From the NCBI GenBank assembly GCA_024180945.1, contig JAKSGN010000033.1, positions 620,001 through 684,000 of the forward strand: a DNA stretch of 64,000 nucleotides. The letters run 5' to 3'. Positions 11,287 through 24,123 of this stretch are shown piece by piece (the stretch's first letter is position 1; each line of letters starts with the position of its first letter). A program made the translations under genes and the position numbers. The DNA is from Macrophomina tecta. Taxonomy: Eukaryota > Ascomycota > Dothideomycetes > Botryosphaeriales > Botryosphaeriaceae. Under the pieces are notes generated by a model. It was given only the letters and a program-made list of their open reading frames with translations. It had not been told where the DNA came from and did no database searches.

Positions 11287-14200
11287 CTACTGCAACATAC
11301 CCTCCAAGCTCTCCCCCAAAATCTCCTCAATCCGCCTAATCCACCTCAGCGTCTCCCTCTCCACCTCCTCATCATCGTCCTCCTGCAATTCGCTGATAAA
11401 CGGCAGCATCTCGGGCAGCAAGCCCAGCCACTCCTCGCCCAGCGCCTCGGTGAGGCTCTGCTGGGCTTTCACGGCGGCGAGTCGCGTGGCCGCGTCATCG
11501 GCGCGCATGAGCTTAAGGATGGCGCCGTTGAGGGCCTTGTGATGGTCGGCCGAGTGGGCGGCGGCGGCGAGGGCGGTGAGCGCGGGGATGGCGTGGGTGT
11601 GGAGGACGTCTGGGGCGCCTGCCGAGGCGGAAAGCTGGGCGAGAAGCGGGACGGAGATTGTGGAAAAGTGTGACGGGGCGGTCCAGAAGTCTATTGCAAA
11701 TGGATTAGTATATCATCGATGGGTGGAATTGCAAATATTGCTTGAAGAAAAATCATCTTACCGTCTTCATCGTTCTCGAAGCTCTTGGTCAAGGCGTTTA
11801 GAACGGCCGTTAGCAGCGTCGTCTCCTCGGCCTCACCCGCCTGGCGGCCCAGAACCTCGGCGGCGAGCTCAATCACGTAGCTCGAGTAGCTCGTAACGAT
11901 GCTGCGAAGCTTGTCGAAGAAGGCACCGAGGAAAACGAATAGACTGGTTGCGCGAAGCATGCGGCCGCGGACTTCCTTTTTCGGCAGGGCAGTGGCAGCC
12001 CACTCAACAAGCCGCACGAAGAACGGCCTGAAAGATGCGTCATTCAGCTTCATAACCATGGTAAGTGCTACAGAGTTGATCTGCTTCTCCAGCTCGTCGA
12101 TTTCGGTGAAGATGTCATCTTCATCACCGGAAGTTTGCTTATTCTCAAGCTGAGTGCGGCGGAGATCGAATGCCTTGAGGAAGAAGCTGAACAAGGTCTG
12201 CGCATTCTTGCCGACAATGGACTTAGGGCGCGTCTCCAGAGCTGTATGCAACATGGAAAGATGTTCCTTCGGAGCAGGGAAGCCAGCTTTGACCGCGTTC
12301 GCCCAGTTACGGTCGAGCGCAGTGAAGCAGTCCTTGGCATCGACTTGCCTGGCTGCGAGTTGGTAGAACTGGTCGCGGTTCTCATCGGCCTCGTCGCTCA
12401 ATTCGGCAGCCGCGGACTTGTGGGAGAGCTGCAGTGCAGAGTCGAGGTAAGTGCCCGAAAAGATGTAAGGTATACGCTCAATGATGGAACAAAGGAGGGA
12501 GTAGACAGCATTGTGCAGACTTTGCCCCTTTTTACCTGCTTCGATACTTTCGTCAAGATACTTGAAGGCCTGCGGGAGGACCTTGGGTATGAGGGGAATG
12601 AAGTCATCCCTCAAAATCTCCACAGTGGACGCAAGGCAGAGGAGCGACATGACGCGCAGACGGTCCTCAGAAGCTCCAAGAGCCTGCTCGCCAGCAATGA
12701 CCTCAGCAGCGGTGGCCACAACCGCGGTATCCTTCTTGCCAAACTTCTCGGAAATTTGATCGACGCATGCGACAGCCGTATGCCTGAGATTGATATCTGG
12801 AGAGTTTTGGATGACGAATGTGATGCGAGGGAGGAACTCAAGAAGGGCGGTTCTAGCGGAAGAATCACTCTGCTTGACATTGATAGCTTGAGCCTCGACA
12901 GCGCGAAGAGCTGTACGGCGGACATCGTCGCTTGCATGGTCGAGCAGCGCGTCAGCCGATTTCACCAGCTCTGCAGTGGGGAGCAGACGGAGGAGGCTGG
13001 ACAAAACTTGGCCGCAAGCATCCCTGAGCTCGTCCTGCTGCTTAAACTGCTGAGACATCTGGATTGTCTTCTCGAGGAGCTGAGTAAAGACGTTACGAAC
13101 AGCCACGGCATCCTCATTCTCCTCCTTCAAGACTCTTAGGACTCTATTGTGAAGTTGATTGTCCTGAAGAAGAGTAGATAGAGCTTTGAGAAGGGCGATG
13201 GCCGTATCACTGATCTGATTCGTATCTTTCTCGTTCAAAGTGAAAAGGACCTCGGACATTGTGCGCTTCGGCTTCAAAGCGTCCTCGACAAGATCTAGGT
13301 ATCTCCTAGAAGCCTTGAGGTTGGTGGCGGGGTCGAACATCTTCATCAACCCGATGGCAAATCCGCGTACATCAGCATCGCCAGGATACTTCTCCAACAG
13401 CATGGCGAGGATTGCAAAGAGAGAGTCGTCGGGTCCCAATTTCTTCGTCAGCTGACCGAAAAGTCCTAGACGGCGATGAAGAGGAATATGTTCGTAAGCA
13501 GCAGTGAAACTCAGCAAGAGATCAGCCGCACCGAGAACGAGATCCCGCTTCCTTTTCCGCAATGATGCTGCAAGAGGAGGCACTACTCGGGAGACGGTCT
13601 GGTCGACGACATGTGCAGAGTAATCGTCGCTTTGGCGCAAGATAGAAGACCCCATGAATGTGAAAATGGGCATCACGCTGTGAAGAACAACATCTGGCAC
13701 GCATGTGGCCAAGCTAGAAATGAGCAGGAGCGCTGAATTCTGCACCTGAGGATTCGATGTGTGGCGGACACACTCAACGAGAAGATCGGCACGGATGGCA
13801 GCTTGGTCAATCTCTGTTCCGGTTGACTTCATCTTGTCCACAATAGCCAATAAAGAACTGATAATCAGGCTTTGGAGATATACCAAGCTTGAGCTCGTCT
13901 GGATCTTGTACTGCTGAAGCTCGCCTAGGATATGGAACAGGCCACGAAGTAATGCGGGGTGATTCTCGGGCGAAGAACCCTCCACAAGCTCAAGAACCAA
14001 AGTGAGCTTCTCGAGAGCCTTGATCGTCTCTTCGGTATCGCGAGTATCGAAACGAGCCATCTCGGCTTTGCTAGTCCTCCTCCTCTTGGCAGCAGGAGGA
14101 TTTTCCGGAAGCTGTACAGCAGTCGGAATGTCATCGAGGAAGGCAGTAAGAACTTCGGTGGGAAGTTCCACGGTTCTCAAGGTCTCAAGCGCGTTCTCTT

Positions 14201-16811
14201 TCCTGGACTTCGCGAGCGCATCTTCAGACGACTCCAGCGCCAGACCCAGGAGGAATTGAGCGGCCTCCTGTTTCCTGCCGACCTTCAAGGAAGACCAAAT
14301 TGCACGCAGCCGCTCGAAGGCAGCCTGTTGTATGTTGGGGCGATCTGCTCCGAAGTCGCCCTGGATGACCCTTTGCAGGAGTTGCAAGCTTTCCGCGTCA
14401 CGAGACCCGATTGCCCTGAGATGAAGCCTATCGACCTCAACCAAGTCGAGAGACTCATTAATGCAGATGGAGAAAGCCTCTGTTTTAGGGAGAGAAAGCC
14501 ATTTCTCGACAGCGGGAAGCATGATCTGGATGCGCGAGCTCGATCCGCTCTTTCCAACCTGATCGAAAAACGAGAACAGACGCAACCGGATGCTGAGCAA
14601 CGGAGTGCTGACAGCATGGCTACTGAGAAAGCCACAAAGCGAAGTCCGAAGGGAAGATTTGAAGTCCGGCCCATGTGCTGATGCGCCTGTGTGCTTGTGT
14701 GCTTTATCATCCATGGCGGTTTGGAAGACCTGCTTGATATGGTTTGCATCCAAGGCACATTCCTCCAGTGTAGGCAGTACGGCGGCAGCCAGAACTTTAG
14801 ACGCGTCCTCGGTGGAAAGCCACTTAATGGAATTGGAAGAGCTGCCATAGATGGTTTCGCGGGCCCAAACTGCCACGTTACTGCCTTTCTTCGCAGGAGT
14901 CTTCTTTGAAATAAGGGCTGCGGTGGCTGCAGCTGCCCTGCGGACACCTGCAGAGCTGTCCGAGAGGCCACTAAGAATGTAGGGAATGAGAGTCTGGAAA
15001 TCAGACTTCTTGTCGCCAGAGGCGGCGAACCAGTCATTTGCCAGGCCAATCGCGGTACTGCGAGCTAAGGCTGGCCATGATCCGCACCAGAACCGCGCGA
15101 TGAAAGTCAAATAGAGCGTCTCGTTGTCTGAAAAGATTGGAAGCTGAGAAAATTTCTCTATCGACTCTTTAGAGGTCATGCACCTCAAGAACGCCTTCGA
15201 AAGCGCCTCGAAAGTCTGAGAGTCATGGGAAGCCAGGAAAGAGGCCTCTGTTGACTCCGAAGGTAGCGAAGAGAGAACATCCTCCACGGCATCAGGTAGT
15301 GCAGGCAAAGAGTCCTCCATATCAACATCATCATCCGCATCTTTCTTGGACTCCAGAGCTGGCCGAAGGACGGTTTTGAGCTGCAGCTCCAGCTTTTCAA
15401 CATCCATTCCCTCGCTTTCAATGACCTTGGCGATATTCTGACCAATATCGGGAGACTGGTGGAGGCGTATGATCAGATCGGCTAGCTGGGTCCGTTGCTC
15501 GGGGGTAACGTCGGAAGCTTGATCAACCCTTGCAACAGTGGCCAGCAGAGACTTGATTATCACACCAGTCTGTAAGTCGTCGTACAGCTCGGCGTGCAGA
15601 GTCTTCTCGATCAGATCTAGCCATGCTGCACTGTCAGAAAACGCGGATTTTCCATACTTTTCCAAGATGCCCAGGACACAGCCGAATGCCAACCTGTCGG
15701 CGCGACACTGTTGTGAAATGGCCAGAATCCGATCTGCCAGTTGTTCCAGCTTGAGTAATCCGCGCAACACAGGCTTGGGCAATTTTGCGCTCCGCCTCTC
15801 TTGGGCGAGGATGGCGAGAGATGCCAAAGCACTGTCTAGAGTCTCCAGGGTCCAGGTCGAGGTAACTGCCTCCATCATACCGTTCAGTAGCCTGTCCTCC
15901 AACGATGTCTTATTCGCCATGACGAACATCACCATGTAACATCCAAGCTTCAGGTCCGGCGCATTCTTCACACTCAACGCCTCGTTAAGGAATGGCAATG
16001 TCCGGAGAATAACGTCCTCCTCACGTTGCCGTTGAACATTTCCTCTGCCGGATTTGGCTTCGTCAAGCATGCCGTAGACGGCTTGGGTTGCCACACTGGC
16101 CCAGAAGGAGAGCAGTGCTGGCGACTGCTGGTGGGCCTTTGTAACCTTCAATACGTACGAGTTGAAGGCAGTCAAAAAGGCGGGTGTATGAGTGGCGGTG
16201 TAGATGATGGTCTGGCGCGGGGGACTCGCAAGCGATGTTATGTATGGATGGAGGAACCGGTAGGTCGGCGAGAACTTGCGGGGAAGGATGGAGAGGAGGG
16301 CCAGAAAGATGGGAGTACTGTGGTATGGAAGGAAGGTCAGGATGGTGAATTCTGTATTGTATTCGTGGATACTAAAACACAGGGGATGGTCAGTCCAAAC
16401 GGCTGCTGCTGGTGGATCGGAGGAGGGTGCGAACCGGAAGCGACGAACGAGCCATTCCACAGCCTTGACGGCAGGCTTGAGCAACAACCTGGTGCCCACA
16501 AGACCGAGAAAGTTCTCCAGGACAGCATCCAGGTCTTCGTTCTCTTTTTGGGTCATCTGTGTCCTGTCCTCGGAGACGCTCTGCTCGCCGAACAGGGTCT
16601 GCGCGAAGGCAGCGAAGCGAGGGTCCAGGGCGCATAGCTCGTCGAAGCCTTCATGGCATATTTGATAGACGGTGTTGAAATCCTGCGAGGCGGCAATCTT
16701 GGGGTCGAAGAGTAGGGATTTTCCGTGGGCGGCCTTCTGAGCTTTCAGGTCCAGTTGGTGGGTGCTGGAGGCCGCGATTTGGGCGAGCTGCTGCTGAAGG
16801 GCGGACGTCAT
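11287..16811 (-). CDS. UTP10: UTP10 (HEATR1/BP28), U3 snoRNP-associated HEAT-repeat protein
   Basis: Subunit of the UTP-A/t-UTP complex of the small-subunit processome. It is needed for early pre-18S rRNA processing and, in yeast, for efficient rDNA transcription in the nucleolus. Two exons, 16811-11762 and 11690-11287, are joined by a 71-nt intron (donor G|GTAAGA, acceptor ATAG), giving 1817 residues against about 1770 in budding yeast. The start MTSALQQQLAQIAAS matches the usual family N-terminus; longer in-frame starts up to 16970 are unlikely. The chain is Leu/Ala-rich alpha-solenoid throughout, with the conserved U3snoRNP10 region in the first third and the BP28 C-terminal domain near residues 1500-1680. 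An acidic KKDADDDVDMEDS patch lies near 15320. It is divergent from the NRDE2-like gene. Confidence 0.95.
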
Positions 16812-17059
16812 GTTGGCGGCGAGTGTTGAGGAGCGTGGAGTGGCGCCGCGTCCATGGAAGAGGGAGGAGAGGGACAGGCACCGGCGGCCAGACGAAGGCT
16901 CGAGAGAAGCTGGAAGAGAGGCACGCAATGGAGTGGATGCGATGCGCGCGGCTTCAGAAAATGCGCACACCGCCTAGCGGCCCCAACTTTTTCTGCCGCT
17001 CGGCGGCTCGGAGCTCGACGCCCGCCCGCTGACCTCACGCCCGCCGCCGCTGCTCCACC
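16812..17059. promoter_or_regulatory. Bidirectional promoter of UTP10 and the NRDE2-like gene
   Basis: Only 248 bp separate the two start codons, so both genes must share this GC-rich control region. I see no TATA box. Shared control would suit two nuclear RNA-metabolism genes, but co-regulation is inference. Confidence 0.6.
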
Positions 17060-20000
17060 ATGTCTTCTCCACAGGTACGTGTCTCTCGCGGATCCGCCCC
17101 GATCTCCCCTGTTGACTATGGACCAGCCTGCCAAACCCTCTGTCCCGAGGTTCGGCAGCTTCAAGCCTAAGCCCCAACCGTCTGCTCCGCCAACAGAGCC
17201 CAGTCCCGCTCCCGACGACGAGACACGCCGTCGCCGGCGAGAGCGCGAGCACGACCGCGAACGCTCCCAGAGCCGCCGTCACCATCACCACCGCCGCAGT
17301 CACCACGATGATCGTGAGCGCCGACACCGCCACCGCGACGGCCGAGGTGATCGTGACCAGGAAAAGCGACAGGAACATCGCACACGCGAGGGTGATGCCA
17401 CGCGCCGCGACCTGAGTGCGGAGAGACGCCTTGATCGCACAGTTCCAGGCCCCAAGAAGCAAGCGCAACCTGTGACTGATGACATTTTGTACGTTAGCGA
17501 CCGCAAAGGCGATCTCGCCAATTTACATTATGGGAGGCTGCACCAGTACAGCGTTCCTGCATATCGCAGAGCTGGACTTGGCTCAGTCCTGGGCCTACCG
17601 CCTTTTGCGAGAATTGATAGGTTCGTCTCGGATGATCACACCATTGTCATTGATCTGCAAGGACGCCGTGCTGGCTCAGAGCGCCAATTGATCTCCAAGA
17701 GGCTTCTGGGCCGAGAGACTCCTATTCTCCGTGTCATAAAGCCATCGGAAAGTCAACCACCTCTCGAGTTCGACACCGGAGCGGATTTCATTCCTGTTCG
17801 CGGTGCGAAGAGAAAACGGGGCTCTGAGACTCCTGAGCCAGGTGCGGAGACAACTGACTACAGGTCCATTGAAGGGAAAGCAAAGCCCAGTAACCAGCCG
17901 GAAGACTCTGACCTGGAGTACGCTAGCGACGCCGCTGGCGCCAACTCCAATCAAGATTACTTTTCCGAGACCAAGGAACGGAACGCGTTGTTGACAAGAA
18001 GAGTCCAGGACGATCCCAAAGATCTCCAGGCCTGGTTGGACCTTGTTGAGCATCAGGAATCGATGATCCGTATAGGCTCATCTGACGTGCACCGCCACAT
18101 GAAAGCGACCGAACTTCATGCCCTCGCTTCCCTCCGCTTCGACATTTATCAACGGGCGTTGAAGGCAGTGCATTCCGAACGCTTGATATTGGGGCTCATG
18201 GAGGAGAGTTCTAAAATCCATCAAAGAGAAGAGCATTTCAGCCGATGGAGACAAGTGCTTGCAGAGAACCCCGGGAGCACGAGCTTGTGGATCCGATACC
18301 TCGATACTCTGCAAACAAACCTGGCCGAATTCCACTTTGAGGAATGCCGATCCAAGTTCTTAGACTGCTTAAAGATCGTAGCAGAAACCGGCACGGATGA
18401 CTCTCAGAAGCTTAGTATCTACGTCTTCCTTCGCCTGACTTCACTAATGAGACATGCCGGCTACCACGAAAAGGCCATTGCGCTCTGGCAAGCGCTTCTT
18501 GAGTTCCAGGTCTTCAGGCCGGCCTATGAGGTCAATACGCCCTCTGCTACGATGCTGAATGATTTTGAAGAGTTTTGGGAGAGCGAGTGCCCCCGCTTAG
18601 GAGAGCCTGGTGCGAAGGGTTGGCGGACTTTCTACAACGAGGGAGCATTCCCTGATCCGCCTACCAAAACTATCCACAGATCAGAAGGCGAAATCTCCTT
18701 GCGGCGCGTCTTTGAGACATTTTGCCTCGAAGAGAAGCGCCGGGCTAGCTCGTTGCAGTGGCCAGGCCGTACTACAGACGAGTTTGGCGAAGACGACCCG
18801 TTTCATGTCGTGCTCTTTTCGGATATTCGGGGCGAACTTGAGCTGCTGAAGGGACAACTGTCGCCAACTCTACTTGTGGAAGCATTTCTCTGTTTCTGGG
18901 GGCTCCCATCATTACCCTCTGATTTGCAGACTCGTGCATGGTGGCTAGATCCCTTTTTGAGGGCCGAAATACTCTACGCTGGTCAACCTCGATCTCTGCT
19001 CCTCGCGGGGCCCGACAGCGATGAGGCAGATACTCGCTCCGAGCTACATAACTGGAGGCCTCCGGTAGCGAATTTCCAAGTCACAACAGAGGAGCTTTTT
19101 GGTGACGAGGCATTCGCTAGTACGCATACTCAAGAACAAAAGGATTGGTTGAGCAGATGTCTGAAGGCTCTTGCGCACAGTATTCCAGATGACGCTGTCG
19201 CTGAATACTTTCTCGCATTTGAATGGCATTGCAAGCCCACTGGCGTTTCCAAAGCTGCCAAGGCCCTTTTGAAGAAGCGCTCCTCGAGTCTACGCCTGTA
19301 CAACGCCTACGCCTTGATTGAAAGTCGCTCCGAAAGAAAAGCCGAAGCCGATCGTGTATTTTCCATGGCGCTCGGCATGAGCAGTCAGCTCCCTCCTGTA
19401 TCAAGCAAGTTCAAGGTTTTGCTGTGGCGTACGTGGGTATGGGAAGCTCTCCGAATCTGGGATTTGAGGGCAGCAAAACACCGTATCTCCTTGATTGGCG
19501 ATGCGAAACCAACTCTCCAAACACAGACTGATGAAGGTGGGAAAGACCCATCCCATCCAGCTACTATGCTTAAGGTCCGAAACACACTTACCGAAGGGCG
19601 TGACCACAGCGTTTCTCTCGGTGACACCATACTGGCAGTCTACCATGCTGAATGTCTTGCGATATTCACGTATCTGCATAGCCAATGCGACATCACAGCG
19701 GCTCTGGAACCCCTGCGCGATATCTCTTCCGTTCTCCAATCTCGTGGCCTGATCAATTCGGCAGCGAATGAGATTGCTCACCAAGCGCAATGCCAGATGA
19801 TCTCCTACCACTCAAAACATGTTAAGCTTTTTAAACCTGTCATTGCCCGATCAGTGGTCCAAGAGAGCATCAAATTCTTTCCCAACAACACCAAGTTTTT
19901 GGCAATCTACGCAGCCAATGAGGCGCGCTTCCGTGTGGATGATCGAGTCAGGGCCATCATGCAGGATGTGGTGCTGCACAAGGGAGACCAGTCCATTGTA

Positions 20001-20462
20001 GGTTGGTTTTTTGCAGTATACTCCGAGCTCAAGCGGGGCGAGAACCTTGGCGGCACAACCCATGCTGTGCGTGCTGCCTTTGAGAGAGCCGTTGAAAGTG
20101 AAAGGTGCGTACAAACTTGTTCAGCTACCCCGCTTCTGTCAACTAACATGCATACTGCATATAGTGGACAGAAAAGTTCTGCGTTGTGGACATCCTTTGT
20201 CCTATACCTTTGTGCGATATCTGAACATGTTGCAGCCAAGCGGACCTTCTTCCGCGGTCTGTTGCACGTACCATATTCAAAATCGTATATCATGCTCGCC
20301 TTTGAGCACCTTGCAGGGGAAATGGACTTCAAAGAGCTCCGCAGCGTGTACAACACCTTGCAGGAGAAAGAACTACGTGTGCACGTTGAGATCGAAGAGG
20401 AGTTGGAGGAAGTGCAAAAAGTGATCGACAGAAGAAGGCGGAGCATGCAGGCTCTGGACTAG
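17060..20462 (+). CDS. NRDE2-like nuclear RNA-surveillance protein (DUF1740; Nrl1 type)
   Basis: Member of the NRDE-2/Nrl1 family: nuclear proteins with HAT/TPR-like repeats that associate with the Mtl1/MTR4 helicase and splicing factors and act in RNA surveillance and nuclear RNA silencing. My model uses exons 17060-17074 (MSSPQ), 17127-20104 and 20165-20462, giving 1096 residues. The 17060 ATG has a good context and an ideal donor (CAG|GTACGT). Left unspliced, it would be an out-of-frame upstream ATG, which favours splicing. The alternative start is 17118 (MDQPAKP). An Arg/His/Asp-rich RS-like region covers residues about 35-115. The NRDE-2 domain begins near residue 290 with the NALLTRRVQDDPKDLQAWL motif, followed by helical repeats to the end. 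The last intron is 60 nt with no in-frame stop, so its retention would only insert 20 residues. Confidence 0.88.
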
Positions 20463-21832
20463 ACATGGAATCGTACGCCCAAGGCCCTGCTACGAGGGTT
20501 CGGGCTACGACTTGCTTCCGGGTGCTGCGGCACCCCGGCTGCGAAGTGGCCTCGTCCGATCGACGGGCTGTCCTCCGCACTGACTAGAAAAGTAATGCCA
20601 AGATGAAACTGCACGCAACTGACTTCAGGAACAAGGTGCTGCGAGTGATGTGGACTGATCGACTGACAATGCCCCAGGCGGCGTCATTGGCAAAGGTCAC
20701 ATCGAATGCATACAACCAAAGGCCAACTGCATTGCATCGGTGGGCTCTCCGCACCTGACCGAGATGTATCAACTAATCCGCATTGCATCTGGACTTGGAT
20801 GAGTCTTCACAATATTTCTAGAGCAGCGGCTACTGCCCGAAGTTGTTTCGTCAACCTCAACAATCACCTCGATCGAGAATTCTCTACCATGTTGAAGAAT
20901 GTAGGTAGGGAACTTCCCGTCAATAAATTTGAGCAGAAGCATTGAATGGGGCTCTCCATCTATTATATCTTTTCATCGAGAGCTTCCCGGCTCCCATTTC
21001 AGGTACCCGCCCACCGAGAGGTACGGTAAAGAGGAGGAAGCAAGACAGCCGCTTGGCGGGGGCCAATGTAACCTTGTTCTCAGATCATCGGCCTTTATTT
21101 CCGCTGGCTTTCCCCATGGAAAGCGGAGTCCGGACGCATGCTCCTTGTTTATGCTGGCGATTGGCTACGGCTACTTAGTCACGTCGAATTTCTTTAAGTC
21201 GCAACGAACACCTCCGCTTACCAGAAGCGGGAGGTTCCTTGCACCCTGGTCCTTGCTTTGCATTTCGCCTTGTGCTAAATTAGGAACGCGTGCAGCGGGG
21301 CAGCAAACGGTGAGACATCCGCTACATACGTTGAATCCTATACTACATTCATCTCAGCAGCGATCCTCTCCACCCTTGGGCTCTGACATGGCCTCAACTG
21401 GGCCCATTCGTCTCCCAGAACGCTTGTTTGCTTCCTTGGGAGACTGGGAAGCCCGAAACTCTAAAGGTGAGAATGAGCAAAAAAAGAAAAGAAGGTTTTC
21501 CCCGGAAGGTGACGGACTCTCGTGTATTCCTCGGCCTTGAGTCAGGGCAGTACCAAACAGACTTCCAGGCCATGCGCACGAACACCAAGCTCATCAGCGC
21601 AGAAGAGAGTTAACGGCAAAGCTGGGAATTAGCTATTTTTATGAGGTGACAATAACTCATCAAAGCTGCACGTATAAATACTACTGAGGAGAATAAGTAC
21701 GACCTTTCTCCTCGAAAACCACCCAGACTCGTCCACAGAAACTTTCACAGATCCACCTATTCGATCCTTCAGGGGAACTCCTCCCGCATTCTTTCGCTCT
21801 TCTTCTTAACTACCTGAGGACAAGAAAGAAAA
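20463..21832. other. Intergenic region upstream of the DUF4360 gene
   Basis: I find no supported gene in these 1.37 kb. The right end is a likely promoter: TATAAATA at 21673-21680 lies about 155 bp before the ATG, followed by a CT-rich stretch, common before strongly expressed fungal secretory genes. The rest is unremarkable. Confidence 0.5.
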
Positions 21833-22751
21833 ATGCTCATTTCTCTCCTCACCGGCCTAACTGCCGCCACCTTGGCCCTTGCTAATCCGGTGGCTCACTA
21901 TCCCCGTAATGATGTTAAATCTTCCGTTGGTGGTGGCGATGATACCAAAGACATGCAAGGCCAAGAGGGCGCCGGCTCTGCCGGCGACTGGCTGCAGGTG
22001 ACCAGTGTTGAGTACTCGGGCAACGGTTGTCCTGAGGGCAGCCTGACCGGCGAGTTCTGTCCGGATACAACATCGTTCAACGTCAGCATCGCGGATCTTA
22101 AGGCCCAGCTCGGTAAGTCTTTGTCCCTTTCTCTTTACCGACATCAGAGATACTATCCATACATCCCACACGTGTTCATTCGCATGATAAAAGCACTCTC
22201 GTAATGAAAAAGCCAAAAGACTAACAACACACCAACACAAAACAGAGGACCATCAGCCCGACGACGTCTCATATTGCTACATCAAAGTTGGCCTGCGCAC
22301 CAAGGCCAGCAAGCAGGTCAACGCGTTGGCCGGCAACTTCATTGGACACGTCAACCTCGAGTCGGAGGGTATGTCGGCCTACATCAAGAACACGTACTCA
22401 TACGAGGGAAATGAGGGCTCGTACCCGATGCGCTGGGACTTCAAGGACAAGGTAAACCTGGACACCGTCTTCACCAACGAGCTCAAGACCACCTTCCTCA
22501 GCCCCTGCGGCGGCGACTTCACCCTCATCATCGACAGCTTCCTCAGCCTGACGCGTGGCGACAAGGCCGGGCAGACCGACGATGGCTTCATCGAGGTCTC
22601 GCGGCTGACCGGTAGTCTCGGGCATGCGCTGGTGCTGGAGCAGAAGGATTGTGAGCAGAGCGATAACAAAGACGACAAGAGTAAGGGCGATGATAGTGAC
22701 AAGGGTGACGATGATAAGAAGGGTGGCGAGAAGAGTGCCACCGGCTATTAA
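21833..22751 (+). CDS. Secreted DUF4360-family protein
   Basis: Small secreted protein of 261 residues. Exons are 21833-22112 and 22246-22751, with a 133-nt intron (G|GTAAGT, branch CTAAC, acceptor ACAG). A signal peptide is clear: MLISLLTGLTAATLALA, with cleavage likely before NPVAH. The DUF4360 hallmarks follow: VEYSGNGCPEGS, a Cys before DTTSFNVSIADLKAQLG, and later Cys residues (YCYIKVG, SPCGGDF) that probably pair in disulfides. After the domain the tail (about residues 230-261) is extremely Asp/Lys-rich (DDKSKGDDSDKGDDDK). No enzymatic role is known for DUF4360; its members are extracellular proteins of fungi and actinobacteria. A TATA box at 21673 supports the start. The tail could bind cations or cell wall, which is speculation. 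Confidence 0.85.
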
Positions 22752-24123
22752 ATGGGAGCAGCGCGTCAAAGAACGAGTAGATTGAAATACTGGGAACCGA
22801 CTGGCTTAATTATATTCGGGTAGTAATGCAATAGTTGGTGCGGTTACTGAGGTGTTCAGACTACTAATTTCCGCACTGTCTCGTTCTTCGACCTTCACGT
22901 GTCTCTGGTCGCGCCGACAAAAAGTTTTGATGCGAGAACGCGTGGCAACCGAGAGTGAATTCGTTGAACATGTACATCTAGACGGTTTCTTCGAATCCTG
23001 ATAGTACTCAATACTACCGTCGTTTCAAAAACCTACTCATGAGCAAATGGATGTAGGAAATCAGCGACGGAGGCGGATGGAGCAAACCGGCAAACAGCAC
23101 AGGAAATACACTTTGCTCTGATAGGCCAGCAGAAAACAGGCTGAACCTTTGAACATGCTCCCAGTTGGGATGGGCAAAGAGCTTGTTCCCCTGCACCTCA
23201 CCAGCGATGATCCTGTGCAGACAGAACAACGCGCATGTAAAGAAAGAAGAGGGAGGAGACTGACTCGACATCTTCAAGAGGTCTGTTTATATGAGCGCCC
23301 TTCGACCAGTAAGTCCTGGTACACTCACTCTCATATATCTGGTAGCTTTAACCTCGTTAAACTACGAAAATGCTGATAGCAGTAGTTTTTTTTTTTTTAG
23401 ATTGTGCGGCTGCGTTCCCTGGTTGCTGATATCTTTCTCCACTGAGCTCAATTTAACGTAGAGGAGAGGAAAACAATGAAAAAAAAAGAAAAAGAAAAAG
23501 GCTCATTGCAAGTACCACTACTTTGAAAATTGGAGTGGACTTTTGTCACCGCCGAAGACGAAACCAAGCAGAACGCAGTGACTATTTCATCCATGACATG
23601 AAAAGAATTCTCTACAATGCGGTAGGCATTTATAGCATTCCGCCAGGGATAGAAAGCAAGCTCAGAAAGGAGCCTGCTCATATCCACCACAGAGAAGAAA
23701 TATGTTTCTCGCAAAATCTCCATAAACAGCTAAACATTTCCCTTCTCTCTCCGCCTAACCGATGACTATACTGGTAGTGTTCCCAGGAAGAAACTTAAAC
23801 TATCAGCAAAGGCCGAAGGAAGGGAAGAAAGAAGAAATAAGAGCGATACAATCACTGGAGCTGAAACCGAGGAAAATACTACGTCCACCCACTAGCGGAT
23901 ATATATGCTCCCGCTCCCCCCTTTCCCACAATTGCGTACTCGTGTACCTAAAAAGAGATCTTAAGAAACGTGAGCCCGAAAAATCTTAAAACTACCCCAT
24001 TTCCTCCTCCACATCTTTTTGTCTTTCTCATCCCCTTCCGGATAACTCCAAAACCCCCCTCATACATCAGAAAGCCCTGCTCGAAAGATGTCCAGTGCTC
24101 CAAGCTATAACCTCTCTCCCCGT
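22752..24123. other. Convergent intergenic region, AT-richer than average
   Basis: Lies between the 3' ends of the DUF4360 gene and the cAMP phosphodiesterase gene. Many stops occur in all frames and I see no splice-consistent coding sequence. A T-run near 23388-23398 and an A/G-rich run near 23475-23502 are the only visible tracts. Confidence 0.5.
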
